From an uncultured Lachnospiraceae bacterium (GTDB lineage: Bacteria; Bacillota; Clostridia; Lachnospirales; Lachnospiraceae): a stretch of 64,000 nt of DNA. The first letter of the stretch is position 1. Every line of letters begins with the position of its first letter. The position numbers and the translations under genes were made by a program. The stretch is from contig URUY01000006.1 in assembly GCA_900551115.1 (NCBI GenBank), forward strand, positions 83,315 to 147,314. The letters run 5' to 3'. Below the pieces are notes generated by a model. It saw only the letters and a program-made list of their open reading frames with translations. It searched no databases and was not told the origin of the DNA. Positions 18,247 to 26,571 of this stretch are shown in pieces.

Positions 18247-19716
18247 CTACTTTATAATTTCAAACACCGGTTTTAATGCCGGATAAATCTCCTTAAACTG
18301 TGCATAACGCGCTTCATATTTTGCAGCAATGGCAGGGTCCGGCTCTACCGTATCCACAACCTTTACAAGCTTTTCTGCAATCTCCTCCACGCTTGCATAT
18401 TCGCCGCAGGCTACCGCTGCCAGCATGGCGCCGCCCATGGCAGGTCCTTCTTCACTCTCTAAAATATCTACCTTCATATTCATAACATTGGCAATAATCT
18501 TACGCCACAGCGGGCTTTTTGCACCGCCGCCGCAGATTTTGGTGCGTTCAATATGTATGCCCAGGCTCTTTGCCACCTCTAAAGAGTCCCTTAGGGCAAA
18601 GGCAACGCCCTCTAAAACGGCCTGTGTCATATCTGCACGGCTGGTATCCATTGTCATTCCTACAAAAGTACCTCTTGCGTTGGGGTTATTATGAGGTGAA
18701 CGCTCACCCATCAGGTAAGGCAGGAAATACACATGGTTCTCGCCTAACGCCGTAATGTCCTTCTGCTCCGCTGCATAATCCTTAGTACCGATGATTTCAT
18801 CCATCCACCATTTGTTGCAGGATGCTGCGCTTAACATACAGCCCATCAAATGATAGGTACCATCGGCATGAGCAAAGGAATGCAGGGCATTGTACTTATC
18901 CACGCCAAACTTTTTGGAGGAAATAAAGATGGTACCGCTGGTTCCCAATGAAATATTGCAGCGTCCGTCTCCTACCGTACCGGTGCCTACGGCTGCTGCC
19001 GCGTTATCTCCTGCGCCTGCTGCCACCTTTACGTTTTCGGAAACACCCAGCCTTTCTGCAATCTCAGGCTTTAAGCAGCCCACGCACTCATAGCTTTCAT
19101 ATACCTTTGCAAGCTGCTCCGTACGCACACCGCAGATGTCACACATCTCTTTGGACCAGCAACGGTTCTCCACATCAAACAAAAGCATACCGGAAGCATC
19201 CGATACATCGGTACAATGTACACCGGTCAGCATATACGCCAGATAGTCCTTCGGAAGCATGATCCTGGCAATCCGCGCAAAATTCTCCGGCTCTTTATTT
19301 TTTACCCACAAAACCTTGGGTGCCGTAAATCCGGTAAAGGAAATATTGGCTGTGTATTCCGACAGCTTATCCTTACCGATTACATTATTCAAATAGTCGC
19401 ATTCTTCATAGGTTCTTCCGTCATTCCACAAAATAGCGGGACGGATGACTTTATCATCCTTATCCAGAATGACCAGCCCGTGCATCTGTCCGCCAAAGCT
19501 TAAGCCTGCCACCTGACTCTTATCCGCGTCCTTTAAAAGCTCTTCTAAGCCTGCCATAGTCTCTGTAAACCAATCCTCAGGATTCTGCTCCGACCAGCCG
19601 GGATGGGGAAAGAAAAGCGGATACTCTCTTGATACCACGTTTTGAATCTGTCCTTTTTCATTCATAAGCAGCAGCTTTACTGCCGATGTTCCCAAATCTA
19701 CTCCGATGTATAACAT
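18247..19716 (-). CDS. xylB: Xylulokinase (FGGY family)
   Basis: Phosphorylates D-xylulose to xylulose 5-phosphate for the pentose phosphate pathway. It has 489 residues. Motifs: LYIGVDLGTSAVKLLLM (residues 2-18), the xylulokinase-type SFGGQMHGLV, GAGDNAAAAVGTG, NISLGTSGTIF, and KICGGGAKSPLWRKIIAN near the C-terminus. The start at 19716 is chosen because GGAGG is 5 bases upstream and the protein then begins at the phosphate loop. It is the first gene of the operon, divergent from a LacI-family regulator. Some family members act on other ketoses, so the specificity is probable rather than certain. Confidence 0.9.
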   Translation of the reverse strand: MLYIGVDLGTSAVKLLLMNEKGQIQNVVSREYPLFFPHPGWSEQNPEDWFTETMAGLEELLKDADKSQVAGLSFGGQMHGLVILDKDDKVIRPAILWNDGRTYEECDYLNNVIGKDKLSEYTANISFTGFTAPKVLWVKNKEPENFARIARIMLPKDYLAYMLTGVHCTDVSDASGMLLFDVENRCWSKEMCDICGVRTEQLAKVYESYECVGCLKPEIAERLGVSENVKVAAGAGDNAAAAVGTGTVGDGRCNISLGTSGTIFISSKKFGVDKYNALHSFAHADGTYHLMGCMLSAASCNKWWMDEIIGTKDYAAEQKDITALGENHVYFLPYLMGERSPHNNPNARGTFVGMTMDTSRADMTQAVLEGVAFALRDSLEVAKSLGIHIERTKICGGGAKSPLWRKIIANVMNMKVDILESEEGPAMGGAMLAAVACGEYASVEEIAEKLVKVVDTVEPDPAIAAKYEARYAQFKEIYPALKPVFEIIK

Positions 19717-19771
19717 AAATACCTCCTCACATCCATTATGGCACATCTCGTTTCGTGCGCGGGCACGTTAC

Positions 19772-19781
19772 TATCATGATA
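19772..19781. promoter_or_regulatory. Palindromic candidate operator TATCATGATA
   Basis: A perfect 10-base palindrome overlaps the -10 element of the xylB promoter in the divergent region. It is placed as a repressor site should be, and the adjacent plus-strand gene encodes a LacI-family protein. Binding is inferred. Confidence 0.5.
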
Positions 19782-19804
19782 ATATTTCTTTCCCTGAAAA
19801 TCAA
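19776..19804 (-). promoter_or_regulatory. Promoter for xylB operon
   Basis: TTGATT (19799-19804) and TATCAT (19776-19781) are spaced by 17 bases on the minus strand, 60 bases upstream of the xylB start. Confidence 0.6.
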
Positions 19805-19924
19805 GCAGGGAAATACTTTTCTCCATTTTCCACAAAAACACATTGTTTTTCCGGTATTTACGCACCCGGTTTTCGTCATTTTCACAGTATTTGTGTGCAG
19901 GCACGTTTTCGCCTGCCGCAAAAA

Positions 19925-19953
19925 TTGACTTCACTGCAATCTTGTGATAACGT
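19925..19953 (+). promoter_or_regulatory. Promoter for LacI-family regulator
   Basis: TTGACT (19925-19930) and TAACGT (19948-19953) spaced by 17 bases; the -10 is a weak match. The 304-base divergent gap between xylB and the regulator otherwise holds only the xylB promoter and the palindrome at 19772. Confidence 0.45.
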
Positions 19954-20020
19954 AAAGAAAGAATTGCGTGCAGTCTGTCTCAAAAGCAGGCTGCCGCAAT
20001 ATGGAAAAAGGAGAGCATGT

Positions 20021-21040
20021 ATGGCTACCATAAAGGAAATTGCAGAATTAGCCGGAGTATCCCGCGGAACCGTAGACCGGGTCTTAAACAACCGCGGTGC
20101 CGTAAGCAGTGCCACCGCTGAAAAAATACTGGAAATTGCAAAAGCTCTGGATTACAAGCCCAACCGGGCCGGTATCGTACTGGCAGCACAGAAAAAGCGC
20201 TTAAAGCTGGGCGTTATCCTGTTTTCCTCTGACAATCCGTTTTTTGGGGACGTATTAAAAGGCGTGACGGAAAAGGCAGAGGCGTTGTCCGCCTATAACT
20301 GCAATGTTGTGATTAAGCAGGTACATTTTAATATAGAAGAACAGCTTGCCGCTCTTGATGAGCTGGAAGCAGAAGACGTAAACGGCATTGCCATGGCTCC
20401 CTGTAACCATGCAAGCATCAAAGAACGGATTAACAGCCTTTTCCAGAAAGGAATCCCGGTAGTGACCCTGAATACGGACATTGAAGGCTCCAAAAGAATT
20501 GCCTATGTGGGCAGTCATTACACCCATTCCGGGGAAACAGCCGCAGGTCTTATGCATCTTATGACCCTGGGAGAAGTAAGCGTTGGTATTATCAGCGGCT
20601 CTTCCGATATTCTCTGCCATACGGAACGGATTGCCGGCTTTAAAAAAGCAGTCAATGCACATTATCAAAATATACATATTGTAGAAACTGTAGAAAACCA
20701 CGATGATGAAATAGAAAGCTATGAAAAAACCACCGCCCTGCTTACGGCACATCCCGATATAAACGCTTTGTTTTTTGCTGCCGGCGGCGTATACGGCGGC
20801 TGCAGGGCTGTTATTTCCTTAGGTCTTGCCGGCAAAATCCGGATTTTGGCCTTTGACAAGGTTCCCACCACAAAAAAGCTGGTAGAAGACGGCATTATTG
20901 CCGCCACCATCTGCCAGCAGCCAAAAATCCAGGGGACGAAGCCCCTGGACATATTGTTTGCGTATCTGACCGCCGGTGAAATTCCGGAAAAGGAATATCA
21001 TTATGTAGCAGTAGATATCCGTATTAAAGAAAATATATAA
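20021..21040 (+). CDS. LacI-family transcriptional regulator
   Basis: A 339-residue DNA-binding repressor or activator. The start at 20021 has AAGGAG 7 bases upstream and places the LacI helix-turn-helix at once: MATIKEIAELAGVSRGTVDRV, with the hinge helix near NRAGIVLAAQK (about 48-58). The rest is a type I periplasmic-binding-protein fold starting at KLGVILFSSDNPFFGDV, with SVGIISGSSD and ILAFDKVPTTKKLV in the second lobe. It is divergent from xylB and so probably controls that operon in response to a pentose or its derivative. The longer open frame to 19706 has no ribosome binding site and lies across the promoter region. Confidence 0.9.
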   Translation: MATIKEIAELAGVSRGTVDRVLNNRGAVSSATAEKILEIAKALDYKPNRAGIVLAAQKKRLKLGVILFSSDNPFFGDVLKGVTEKAEALSAYNCNVVIKQVHFNIEEQLAALDELEAEDVNGIAMAPCNHASIKERINSLFQKGIPVVTLNTDIEGSKRIAYVGSHYTHSGETAAGLMHLMTLGEVSVGIISGSSDILCHTERIAGFKKAVNAHYQNIHIVETVENHDDEIESYEKTTALLTAHPDINALFFAAGGVYGGCRAVISLGLAGKIRILAFDKVPTTKKLVEDGIIAATICQQPKIQGTKPLDILFAYLTAGEIPEKEYHYVAVDIRIKENI

Positions 21041-21051
21041 AAATCCTGCTC

Positions 21052-21864
21052 TTAGTTAAAAGGAACTACCGCGCCGCCATAGTTATCATTGATAAACTGT
21101 GTAATGGCATCTGATTTCAGTACTTCTACCAGTGCCTGTACGTCCTTGTGGTCTTCATTGCCTTCCTTTACAACAACGATATTCACATAGGTCTGCGCAG
21201 CTGTAGAATCAGCAGTTTCATAAGCAAGGGCATCTGTCTTGGCATTTAAGCCTGCCTGCATTGCGTAATTGCCGTTAAGCACACCAAAGGAAACATCCTG
21301 AAGCGTCCTTGCAATCTGTGCGGATTCCAGCTCCACTATTTTTACATTGTACGGATTCTCTTCGATATCCTTTACGGTTGCCAAAAGGCCGGCATCCTCC
21401 TTTAAGGTGATAATGCCGTTTTCCTGCAAAAGCAGAAGGGCTCTTGCTTCATTGGTCGTATCATTGGGCACGGCAATCGTTGCACCGTCTGAAAGCGCCG
21501 TTAAATCCGACTCACTGCCCGGATAAATACCGAGGGGTTCATAATGGATACCGCCTACACTGACAAGATGCGTTCCTCTTTCCTCGTTAAAGCTTTCCAG
21601 ATAAGGTGCATGCTGAAAGTAATTGCAGTCAAAGTCTCCGGCTTCCACTACCTCATTGGGCTGCACGTAATCATCAAATACGGTGATTTCCAGCGTATAA
21701 CCCTGTTCTGCCAGAAGGGGCTTTGCCATCTCCAGTATCTCCGCATGGGGAACCGCTGATGCCGCAACTGTGATTACCTTGTCATCCTTTGCCTTTGCAC
21801 CGCAGCCAACAAGCGTTGCTGCAAGCAGCGCTGTGCAAAGTACCGCTAAAATTCTTTTTTTCAT
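21052..21864 (-). CDS. metQ: Methionine ABC transporter substrate-binding lipoprotein (NlpA/MetQ)
   Basis: Captures methionine (often also D- or modified forms) outside the membrane. It has 270 residues with a lipoprotein signal: MKKRILAVLCTALLAATLVGC, with the lipobox cysteine at residue 21. Family motifs: VAASAVPHAEILEMAKPLL, FDCNYFQHAPYLESF, TIAVPNDTTNEARALLLLQ, and DVSFGVLNGNYA. The start at 21864 has GGAGG 8 bases upstream. It is the last gene of metN-metI-metQ. It converges on the LacI gene with only 11 bases between stops and no clear terminator for either. Confidence 0.94.
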   Translation of the reverse strand: MKKRILAVLCTALLAATLVGCGAKAKDDKVITVAASAVPHAEILEMAKPLLAEQGYTLEITVFDDYVQPNEVVEAGDFDCNYFQHAPYLESFNEERGTHLVSVGGIHYEPLGIYPGSESDLTALSDGATIAVPNDTTNEARALLLLQENGIITLKEDAGLLATVKDIEENPYNVKIVELESAQIARTLQDVSFGVLNGNYAMQAGLNAKTDALAYETADSTAAQTYVNIVVVKEGNEDHKDVQALVEVLKSDAITQFINDNYGGAVVPFN

Positions 21865-21941
21865 AATAAAATCCTCCTCGCCTTTTCGGCATATATAATA
21901 GAACCCTTTCGGTTTCCTATCCAAACCTGCAAGCTTTCCGG

Positions 21942-22025
21942 CTTATCCTGTAAGTCCACCGCCTTATTCGGTAAGCCTTCAGTCTTATCCGGTAAACCTT
22001 CAGTCTTATCTGGTAAGCCTTCGGT
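21942..22025. repeat. Four tandem 21-base units at the 3' end of metI
   Basis: Units at 21942-21962, 21963-21983, 21984-22004 and 22005-22025 share the pattern CTTATYYGGTAARCCTTCRGT; the first is most diverged. The unit at 22005-22025 contains the last codons and stop of metI, so the other three look like duplications of the metI tail, stop codon included, into the metI-metQ gap. Confidence 0.8.
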
Positions 22026-22671
22026 CCAGTTTTTTTGCCAGCTTCATTCCTGCCCACTGCATAAGCTGTACCAGGATAATCAGCAGAATGACCGTCACAA
22101 TCATTATCCCTGCCTGATATCTGTAATAGCCGTACTGAATCGCAACAGCGCCCAGTCCCCCGCCGCCGATGGCGCCTGCCATGGCAGAATAGCCAAGTAT
22201 CGTTCCCAACGCTATGGTTCCTCCCACCATGAGGGATATTCTGGCTTCTGAAAGCAGCACCTTACGGATAATGGTAAACAGTCCGGCTCCCATGCTTTGA
22301 GCGGCTTCCACTACACCTTTATCCACTTCAAGCAAAGAAGATTCTACCAGCCGTGCAACAAAGGGGGCTGCCGCCACCGTCAGGGAAACGATGGTTGCCG
22401 TTGGGCCGTATGCTTTTCCCACTATCAGTCTGGTTAGCGGTATCAGCAATATCATCAATATCAAAAACGGAATGCTTCTTAAAATATTGACAATACTGTC
22501 CAATATTTTATTGACAGCCGTATGAGGACGAAGTCCGTTTTTTGCAGTCACTACCAATGCAATTCCTATGGGCATTCCCAGCACATAGGAAAACACCGTG
22601 GAGCAGAGCGTCATATACAGGGTCATCAGCGTTTCCGTGCCAAGCATGGAAAGCATTTCCTTATCAAACAT
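22006..22671 (-). CDS. metI: Methionine ABC transporter permease
   Basis: A 221-residue integral membrane permease with five hydrophobic segments and the binding-protein-dependent transport signature: AAQSMGAGLFTIIRKVLLSEA (EAA loop, about residues 125-145). GYSAMAGAIGGGGLGAVAIQYGY is typical of MetI. The start overlaps metN by 8 bases with GGAGG just upstream, showing coupling. The C-terminus (KKLDRRLTR) lies in the first unit of a 21-base tandem duplication that continues past the stop. Confidence 0.94.
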   Translation of the reverse strand: MFDKEMLSMLGTETLMTLYMTLCSTVFSYVLGMPIGIALVVTAKNGLRPHTAVNKILDSIVNILRSIPFLILMILLIPLTRLIVGKAYGPTATIVSLTVAAAPFVARLVESSLLEVDKGVVEAAQSMGAGLFTIIRKVLLSEARISLMVGGTIALGTILGYSAMAGAIGGGGLGAVAIQYGYYRYQAGIMIVTVILLIILVQLMQWAGMKLAKKLDRRLTR

Positions 22672-23671
22672 AATCCTCCACCTCCTCCACCGTCAGATTT
22701 CTTTCCTTCAGATACCGGATCATCTTTTCAGCCACTTCATCATCCTCCGGCAGCTGCAGCACCATCTGTCCGTGTGCCACCCCGCCGATGTTTTTCGTGT
22801 CCGCCAGCAGGATATTTGCCGGCGCTTTACACGACAATACCATATTCCCGATGACCGGTTCAAAAGAGGAATTGCTGTTGAATACGATACGGATGCAGCG
22901 TTTTCCTTCCATTATGCTGTATTTATGTTCGGACATGAATATCAGCTTTCTGGCAGCCAGGGTCCTGGGCGCAGAGAATACCTCCTCTACCGTGCCGGTT
23001 TCCGCCAAAAGACCGCCGTCAATAATGGCTACATGGCTGCATATTTCCTGTACCACTGCCATCTCATGCGTGATAATCACAATGGTAATACCGTATTTGC
23101 GGTTAATTTCCTTTAAAAGCGTCAGGATTGCCTTGGTAGTGGTCGGGTCTAATGCGCTGGTTGCCTCATCGCACAGCAAAATTTCAGGATTGCCCGCCAG
23201 TGCCCTTGCAATGGCCACACGCTGCTTCTGTCCGCCGGAAAGCTGTGCCGGATAAGCGTCTGCTTTTTCGGAAAGTCCTACCTCTTCCAAAAACTGCATC
23301 GCCTTTTTTCTGGCTTCTTTCTTTTTCATACCGGCTATTTCCAAAGGAAAACAGACATTGTCCAGCACACTTTTCTGCATAAGCAGGTTAAAATGCTGGA
23401 AAATCATGGCAATATTTTTGCGGACCTCTCTAAGCCCCTTCTCATCCAAATCGCACAAATCCTGTCCCTGTATATATACGGTTCCGCAAGTAGGCCGTTC
23501 CAGAAAATTCAGACAACGCACCAAGGTACTCTTACCGGCTCCGCTCATGCCGATAATTCCGTATATTTCACCTTTTAATATGGTGAGATTAATATCCTTC
23601 AGTGCTTCTACCTTATGGTCCTTGCCCTCAAAGGTCTTAGATACATCCTGTACACGAATCATCTCGCTCAT
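22664..23671 (-). CDS. metN: Methionine ABC transporter ATP-binding protein
   Basis: A 335-residue ATPase that powers MetI. Walker A is GMSGAGKSTLVRCLN (about 42-56), signature LSGGQKQRVAIARAL, Walker B ILLCDEATSALDP, switch IITHEMAV. A C-terminal NIL domain (about 255-335; IVFNSNSSFEPVIGNM and LPEDDEVAEKMIRYLKE) is the regulatory methionine-binding part of MetN. It is the first gene of the unit and has a good promoter directly upstream; no S-box riboswitch is seen in the 146-base gap. Confidence 0.95.
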   Translation of the reverse strand: MSEMIRVQDVSKTFEGKDHKVEALKDINLTILKGEIYGIIGMSGAGKSTLVRCLNFLERPTCGTVYIQGQDLCDLDEKGLREVRKNIAMIFQHFNLLMQKSVLDNVCFPLEIAGMKKKEARKKAMQFLEEVGLSEKADAYPAQLSGGQKQRVAIARALAGNPEILLCDEATSALDPTTTKAILTLLKEINRKYGITIVIITHEMAVVQEICSHVAIIDGGLLAETGTVEEVFSAPRTLAARKLIFMSEHKYSIMEGKRCIRIVFNSNSSFEPVIGNMVLSCKAPANILLADTKNIGGVAHGQMVLQLPEDDEVAEKMIRYLKERNLTVEEVEDYV

Positions 23672-23749
23672 ACCAGGCTCCCCTCTTTCTGACGTAATGT
23701 AAGTAAGCAGACAAAACCTCTGTTTATCCGCATCTGATTTATTTGTTGT

Positions 23750-23778
23750 ATCATATCATTTTTAGAGCAGTCTTTCAA
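23750..23778 (-). promoter_or_regulatory. Promoter for metNIQ
   Basis: TTGAAA (23773-23778) and TATGAT (23750-23755) with a 17-base spacer on the minus strand, 79 bases before metN and just after the cysK stop. Confidence 0.75.
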
Positions 23779-23817
23779 GCAGGATTGCCTCTGCACCTCT
23801 TTTTTGCCTTTTTCCTT

Positions 23818-24756
23818 TTAAGCTTCCGTAAAAAGCAGGGTAGACAGATAACGGTCACCGGAATCCGGCAGCAGCGCCACAATCACTTTTCCGGCATTTT
23901 CCGGTCTCCTTGCCAGCTCTGCGGCGGCATGCATGGCTGCACCGGATGTAATCCCTACCAGGATACCTTCTGTTCTGGCAACGGCACGCCCGGCGGCAAA
24001 CGCCTCTTCATTTCCTACCTTTATAACCTCATCATAGACTGCCGTATCCAATACCCCGGGCACAAATCCTGCGCCTATTCCCTGCAGCTTGTGGGGACCG
24101 GGCTGTCCTCCCGACAGCACAGGTGAACCTTCGGGCTCCACCGCCACGATTTTTATGTGCGGATTCCTGCTTTTCAAATATTTTCCCACGCCGGTAATGG
24201 TACCGCCCGTACCCACGCCTGCCACAAAAATATCCACCTTACCGTCAGTATCCTCCCAAATTTCGGGACCCGTTGTTTTTTCATGGGCAGCAGGATTATG
24301 GGGATTTTCAAACTGCCCCATAATAACGGAGCCTTCTATTTCCTGATGCAGCTCTTCTGCCTTAGCTATCGCGCCCTTCATACCCAGTGCGCCCTCTGTC
24401 AGCACCAGCTGTGCGCCATAGGCTGCAAGCAGGTTTCTCCGCTCCACGCTCATGGTATCCGGCAGTGTAAGGACTGCCTTATAGCCCCTTGCCGCTGCCA
24501 CACTGGCAAGACCAATGCCGGTATTGCCGCTGGTCGGCTCTATTATGGTAGCTCCCGGCTTTAACAGCCCTTCTTTTTCTGCCTGCTCCACCATATTGAG
24601 CGCAATCCTGTCCTTTACGCTGCCGGCAGGATTCAAATATTCCAGCTTTGCTAAAATAACGGCATCCTGTATGCCTGCCTTCTGCATATAATTATTTACT
24701 TTTAAAAGCGGTGTCTTTCCAACTAACTCCGTAGCACTTTCTATAATCTTTCCCAT
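23818..24756 (-). CDS. cysK: Cysteine synthase A (O-acetylserine sulfhydrylase)
   Basis: Pyridoxal-phosphate enzyme making cysteine from O-acetylserine and sulfide. It has 312 residues. Motifs: NPAGSVKDRIALNM (about 42-55) with the PLP lysine, TSGNTGIGLA for substrate binding, and GVGTGGTITGVGKYLK for PLP phosphate. GITSGAAMHAA near the C-terminus is also present. It lies upstream of metNIQ, which has its own promoter, so this is a sulfur amino-acid neighbourhood rather than one operon. A strong promoter lies 118 bases upstream. Confidence 0.96.
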   Translation of the reverse strand: MGKIIESATELVGKTPLLKVNNYMQKAGIQDAVILAKLEYLNPAGSVKDRIALNMVEQAEKEGLLKPGATIIEPTSGNTGIGLASVAAARGYKAVLTLPDTMSVERRNLLAAYGAQLVLTEGALGMKGAIAKAEELHQEIEGSVIMGQFENPHNPAAHEKTTGPEIWEDTDGKVDIFVAGVGTGGTITGVGKYLKSRNPHIKIVAVEPEGSPVLSGGQPGPHKLQGIGAGFVPGVLDTAVYDEVIKVGNEEAFAAGRAVARTEGILVGITSGAAMHAAAELARRPENAGKVIVALLPDSGDRYLSTLLFTEA

Positions 24757-24841
24757 ACACTTCTCCTGTTCACATTTTATTTGCTTTATTTGCAGTGTTT
24801 TCCTTCTGTAAATACGGCTTTCCTTCCGTTTCCATTCCTTT

Positions 24842-24860
24842 TCCTACTTTTTAGCTAGGA
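24842..24860. promoter_or_regulatory. Inverted repeat TCCTA-N9-TAGGA downstream of cysK promoter
   Basis: Five-base arms spaced by nine bases in the early transcribed leader of cysK. It may be a site for a sulfur regulator (CymR/Rrf2 type), but no consensus match is claimed. Confidence 0.3.
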
Positions 24861-24873
24861 AAATTATGTTATA

Positions 24874-24902
24874 ATAGTACACTCATTTTTTTCTGTTGTC
24901 AA
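24874..24902 (-). promoter_or_regulatory. Promoter for cysK
   Basis: Consensus TTGACA (24897-24902) and TACTAT (24874-24879) with a 17-base spacer on the minus strand. The 339-base cysK-aroA gap holds this promoter, the inverted repeat at 24842, and the aroA promoter at 24976; nothing else is seen. Confidence 0.8.
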
Positions 24903-24975
24903 CCAATTATTTCGTCTCTTCCTTTCTTAAGGCTGCTCAAAGACTGCAGCTGTGTAAGGCTGCAGGTATTTCTTT

Positions 24976-25004
24976 TTGACAGCAGCGCTTTTTTCCAGTA
25001 ATAT
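24976..25004 (+). promoter_or_regulatory. Promoter for aroA
   Basis: Consensus TTGACA (24976-24981) and TAATAT (24999-25004) with a 17-base spacer on the plus strand, implying an 85-base leader before the chosen start. Confidence 0.75.
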
Positions 25005-25095
25005 AAATGCAGATGTTTCACAACGCACCGCATATATCAGGTGATTGTGAAACCGTTAAATGCAATTATATTCCTTTGAAAGGATGCAGACAGAT

Positions 25096-26424
25096 ATGAT
25101 TACCGACAGTACCTATCAGGTTCCCTGCCTTTTACACATGGACTTTTCCCTTACAAATATTTTAGTCTCTGTTCCGGGTTCCAAAAGCATTACCAACCGT
25201 GCGCTGCTTCTGGCTATGCTGGCGGAGGGAGAAAGCACCCTTGCAGGCGCCCTTTTTTCCGATGATTCCAGACATTTTTTAAACTGTTTAAATACGCTTG
25301 GCTTTGAGACTCTTGCAGATGAAAAAAACTGCCTGATAAAGGTAACGGGACTTGCAGGAGCGCTGCCCTGCAAAGAAGCTTCTCTCTATGTAGGAAGCGC
25401 AGGCACTGCGGCACGTTTTCTCACAGCCTGTCTTGGCGTACTGCCCGGCACCTTTCACATGGACGCTTCCGGGCAGATGAAAAAAAGGCCCATGGCGCCG
25501 CTGCTTTCCTCCCTTAAGAAGCTGGGCTGTGAAATTTCCTTTGCAGAGCAGGAGGGCTTTTTCCCCTTCACCTTAAGAGGACACGGCTTTTCCAAAGACA
25601 ATATTTGTATTGATATCAATTCCAGCAGCCAGTTTTTAAGCGCCCTGCTGATTGCCGCCGGTCTTTCCCCTGCGGATATGACGATTCAGGTAAAAGGCAC
25701 GCACGGCATGGCCTACATTGACATGACCACAAAAATGATGGCACAGTTTGGCGTAACCGTAAAGAAACTGCCTGACGGCACCTTTTTGATTCCCACAGGG
25801 CAGCACTATAAAGCACTTTCCTATTCTGTAGAACCGGATGTATCCGCCGCCTGCTATTTTTATGCGCTTGCTGCCATCCTCGGCAGTTCCGTCACCGTAA
25901 ACGGTGTTTACAAAAACTCCTTGCAGGGTGATGTATATTTTCTTCATATTCTTGAAGAAATGGGATGTACGGTCACAGAAGGTGCAGAGGGTCTTTGTCT
26001 CACAGGCCCGGCAAAGGGTATGCTAAAAGGCATAACTGTCGATATGTCAGCCTGCTCGGACCAGGCTATTACCCTTGCTGCCATCGCTCCCTTTGCCAAT
26101 AGTCCCGTTACGATTAACGGCATCGGCCATATTCGTCATCAGGAAAGTGACCGCATCGGCGCCATTACGGAAAACCTGACGGCTATGGGTATTTCCTGTA
26201 CTGCCCACGCAGACGGACTGACAATTTATCCCGGCACACCAAAGCCTGCACTCATCCACACCCATGACGACCACCGACTGGCTATGGGCTTTTCCCTGAC
26301 CGGACTGCGCGCCGAGGGTATCGTAATCGAAAATCCGGGCTGCTGCAAAAAAACCTTTGAAAATTATTTTGAAGTACTGGAAGATACTATAGAAAAACTC
26401 TCACAGAAAAGCAGGATATATTAA
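25096..26424 (+). CDS. aroA: 3-phosphoshikimate 1-carboxyvinyltransferase (EPSP synthase)
   Basis: Transfers the enolpyruvyl group of PEP to shikimate 3-phosphate in aromatic amino acid synthesis. About 442 residues. Motifs from the N-terminus: PGSKSITNRALLLAML with the PEP/S3P lysine, GSAGTAARFLTACLG (the usual GNAGTA has Ser in place of Asn), and RPMAPLLSSLKKLG. DINSSSQFLSALLIAAGL and the C-terminal ESDRIGAI and DDHRLAMGFSLTGL are also visible. The start is uncertain: ATG 25096 has AAAGG about 12 bases before it; 25060 and 25084 are alternatives. It is the only shikimate gene here and is monocistronic. Confidence 0.94.
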   Translation: MITDSTYQVPCLLHMDFSLTNILVSVPGSKSITNRALLLAMLAEGESTLAGALFSDDSRHFLNCLNTLGFETLADEKNCLIKVTGLAGALPCKEASLYVGSAGTAARFLTACLGVLPGTFHMDASGQMKKRPMAPLLSSLKKLGCEISFAEQEGFFPFTLRGHGFSKDNICIDINSSSQFLSALLIAAGLSPADMTIQVKGTHGMAYIDMTTKMMAQFGVTVKKLPDGTFLIPTGQHYKALSYSVEPDVSAACYFYALAAILGSSVTVNGVYKNSLQGDVYFLHILEEMGCTVTEGAEGLCLTGPAKGMLKGITVDMSACSDQAITLAAIAPFANSPVTINGIGHIRHQESDRIGAITENLTAMGISCTAHADGLTIYPGTPKPALIHTHDDHRLAMGFSLTGLRAEGIVIENPGCCKKTFENYFEVLEDTIEKLSQKSRIY

Positions 26425-26452
26425 GAACTCCAAAAGAAATAAATATTATGCA

Positions 26453-26526
26453 AAAACAGGCAAAAGAACCGGAATACCCGCAAAAAACTTTTGGGGCACT
26501 CTTCCTTCTTCTGCCTGCTTTTTTAT
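26453..26526. terminator. Probable bidirectional terminator between aroA and arcC-like gene
   Basis: CAGGCA...AGAA on the left pairs with TTCT...TGCCTG on the right across a long, partly self-paired loop. Ts follow on the plus strand (CTTTTTTAT) and five As precede the left arm, which read as Ts on the minus strand. It sits between two convergent genes. Confidence 0.55.
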
Positions 26527-26571
26527 ACCCTTTATATGGTTTCTTTCATAATTACTATGTTTTATGATATC

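Noticed and set aside
19706..20020. Long N-terminal extension of the LacI-family regulator
   Set aside because: It has no ribosome binding site, crosses the divergent promoters, and the normal LacI start at 20021 has a good one.
23672..23817. S-box (SAM) riboswitch before metNIQ
   Set aside because: No S-box core or terminator hairpin is seen, and a good promoter lies only 79 bases before the start codon.
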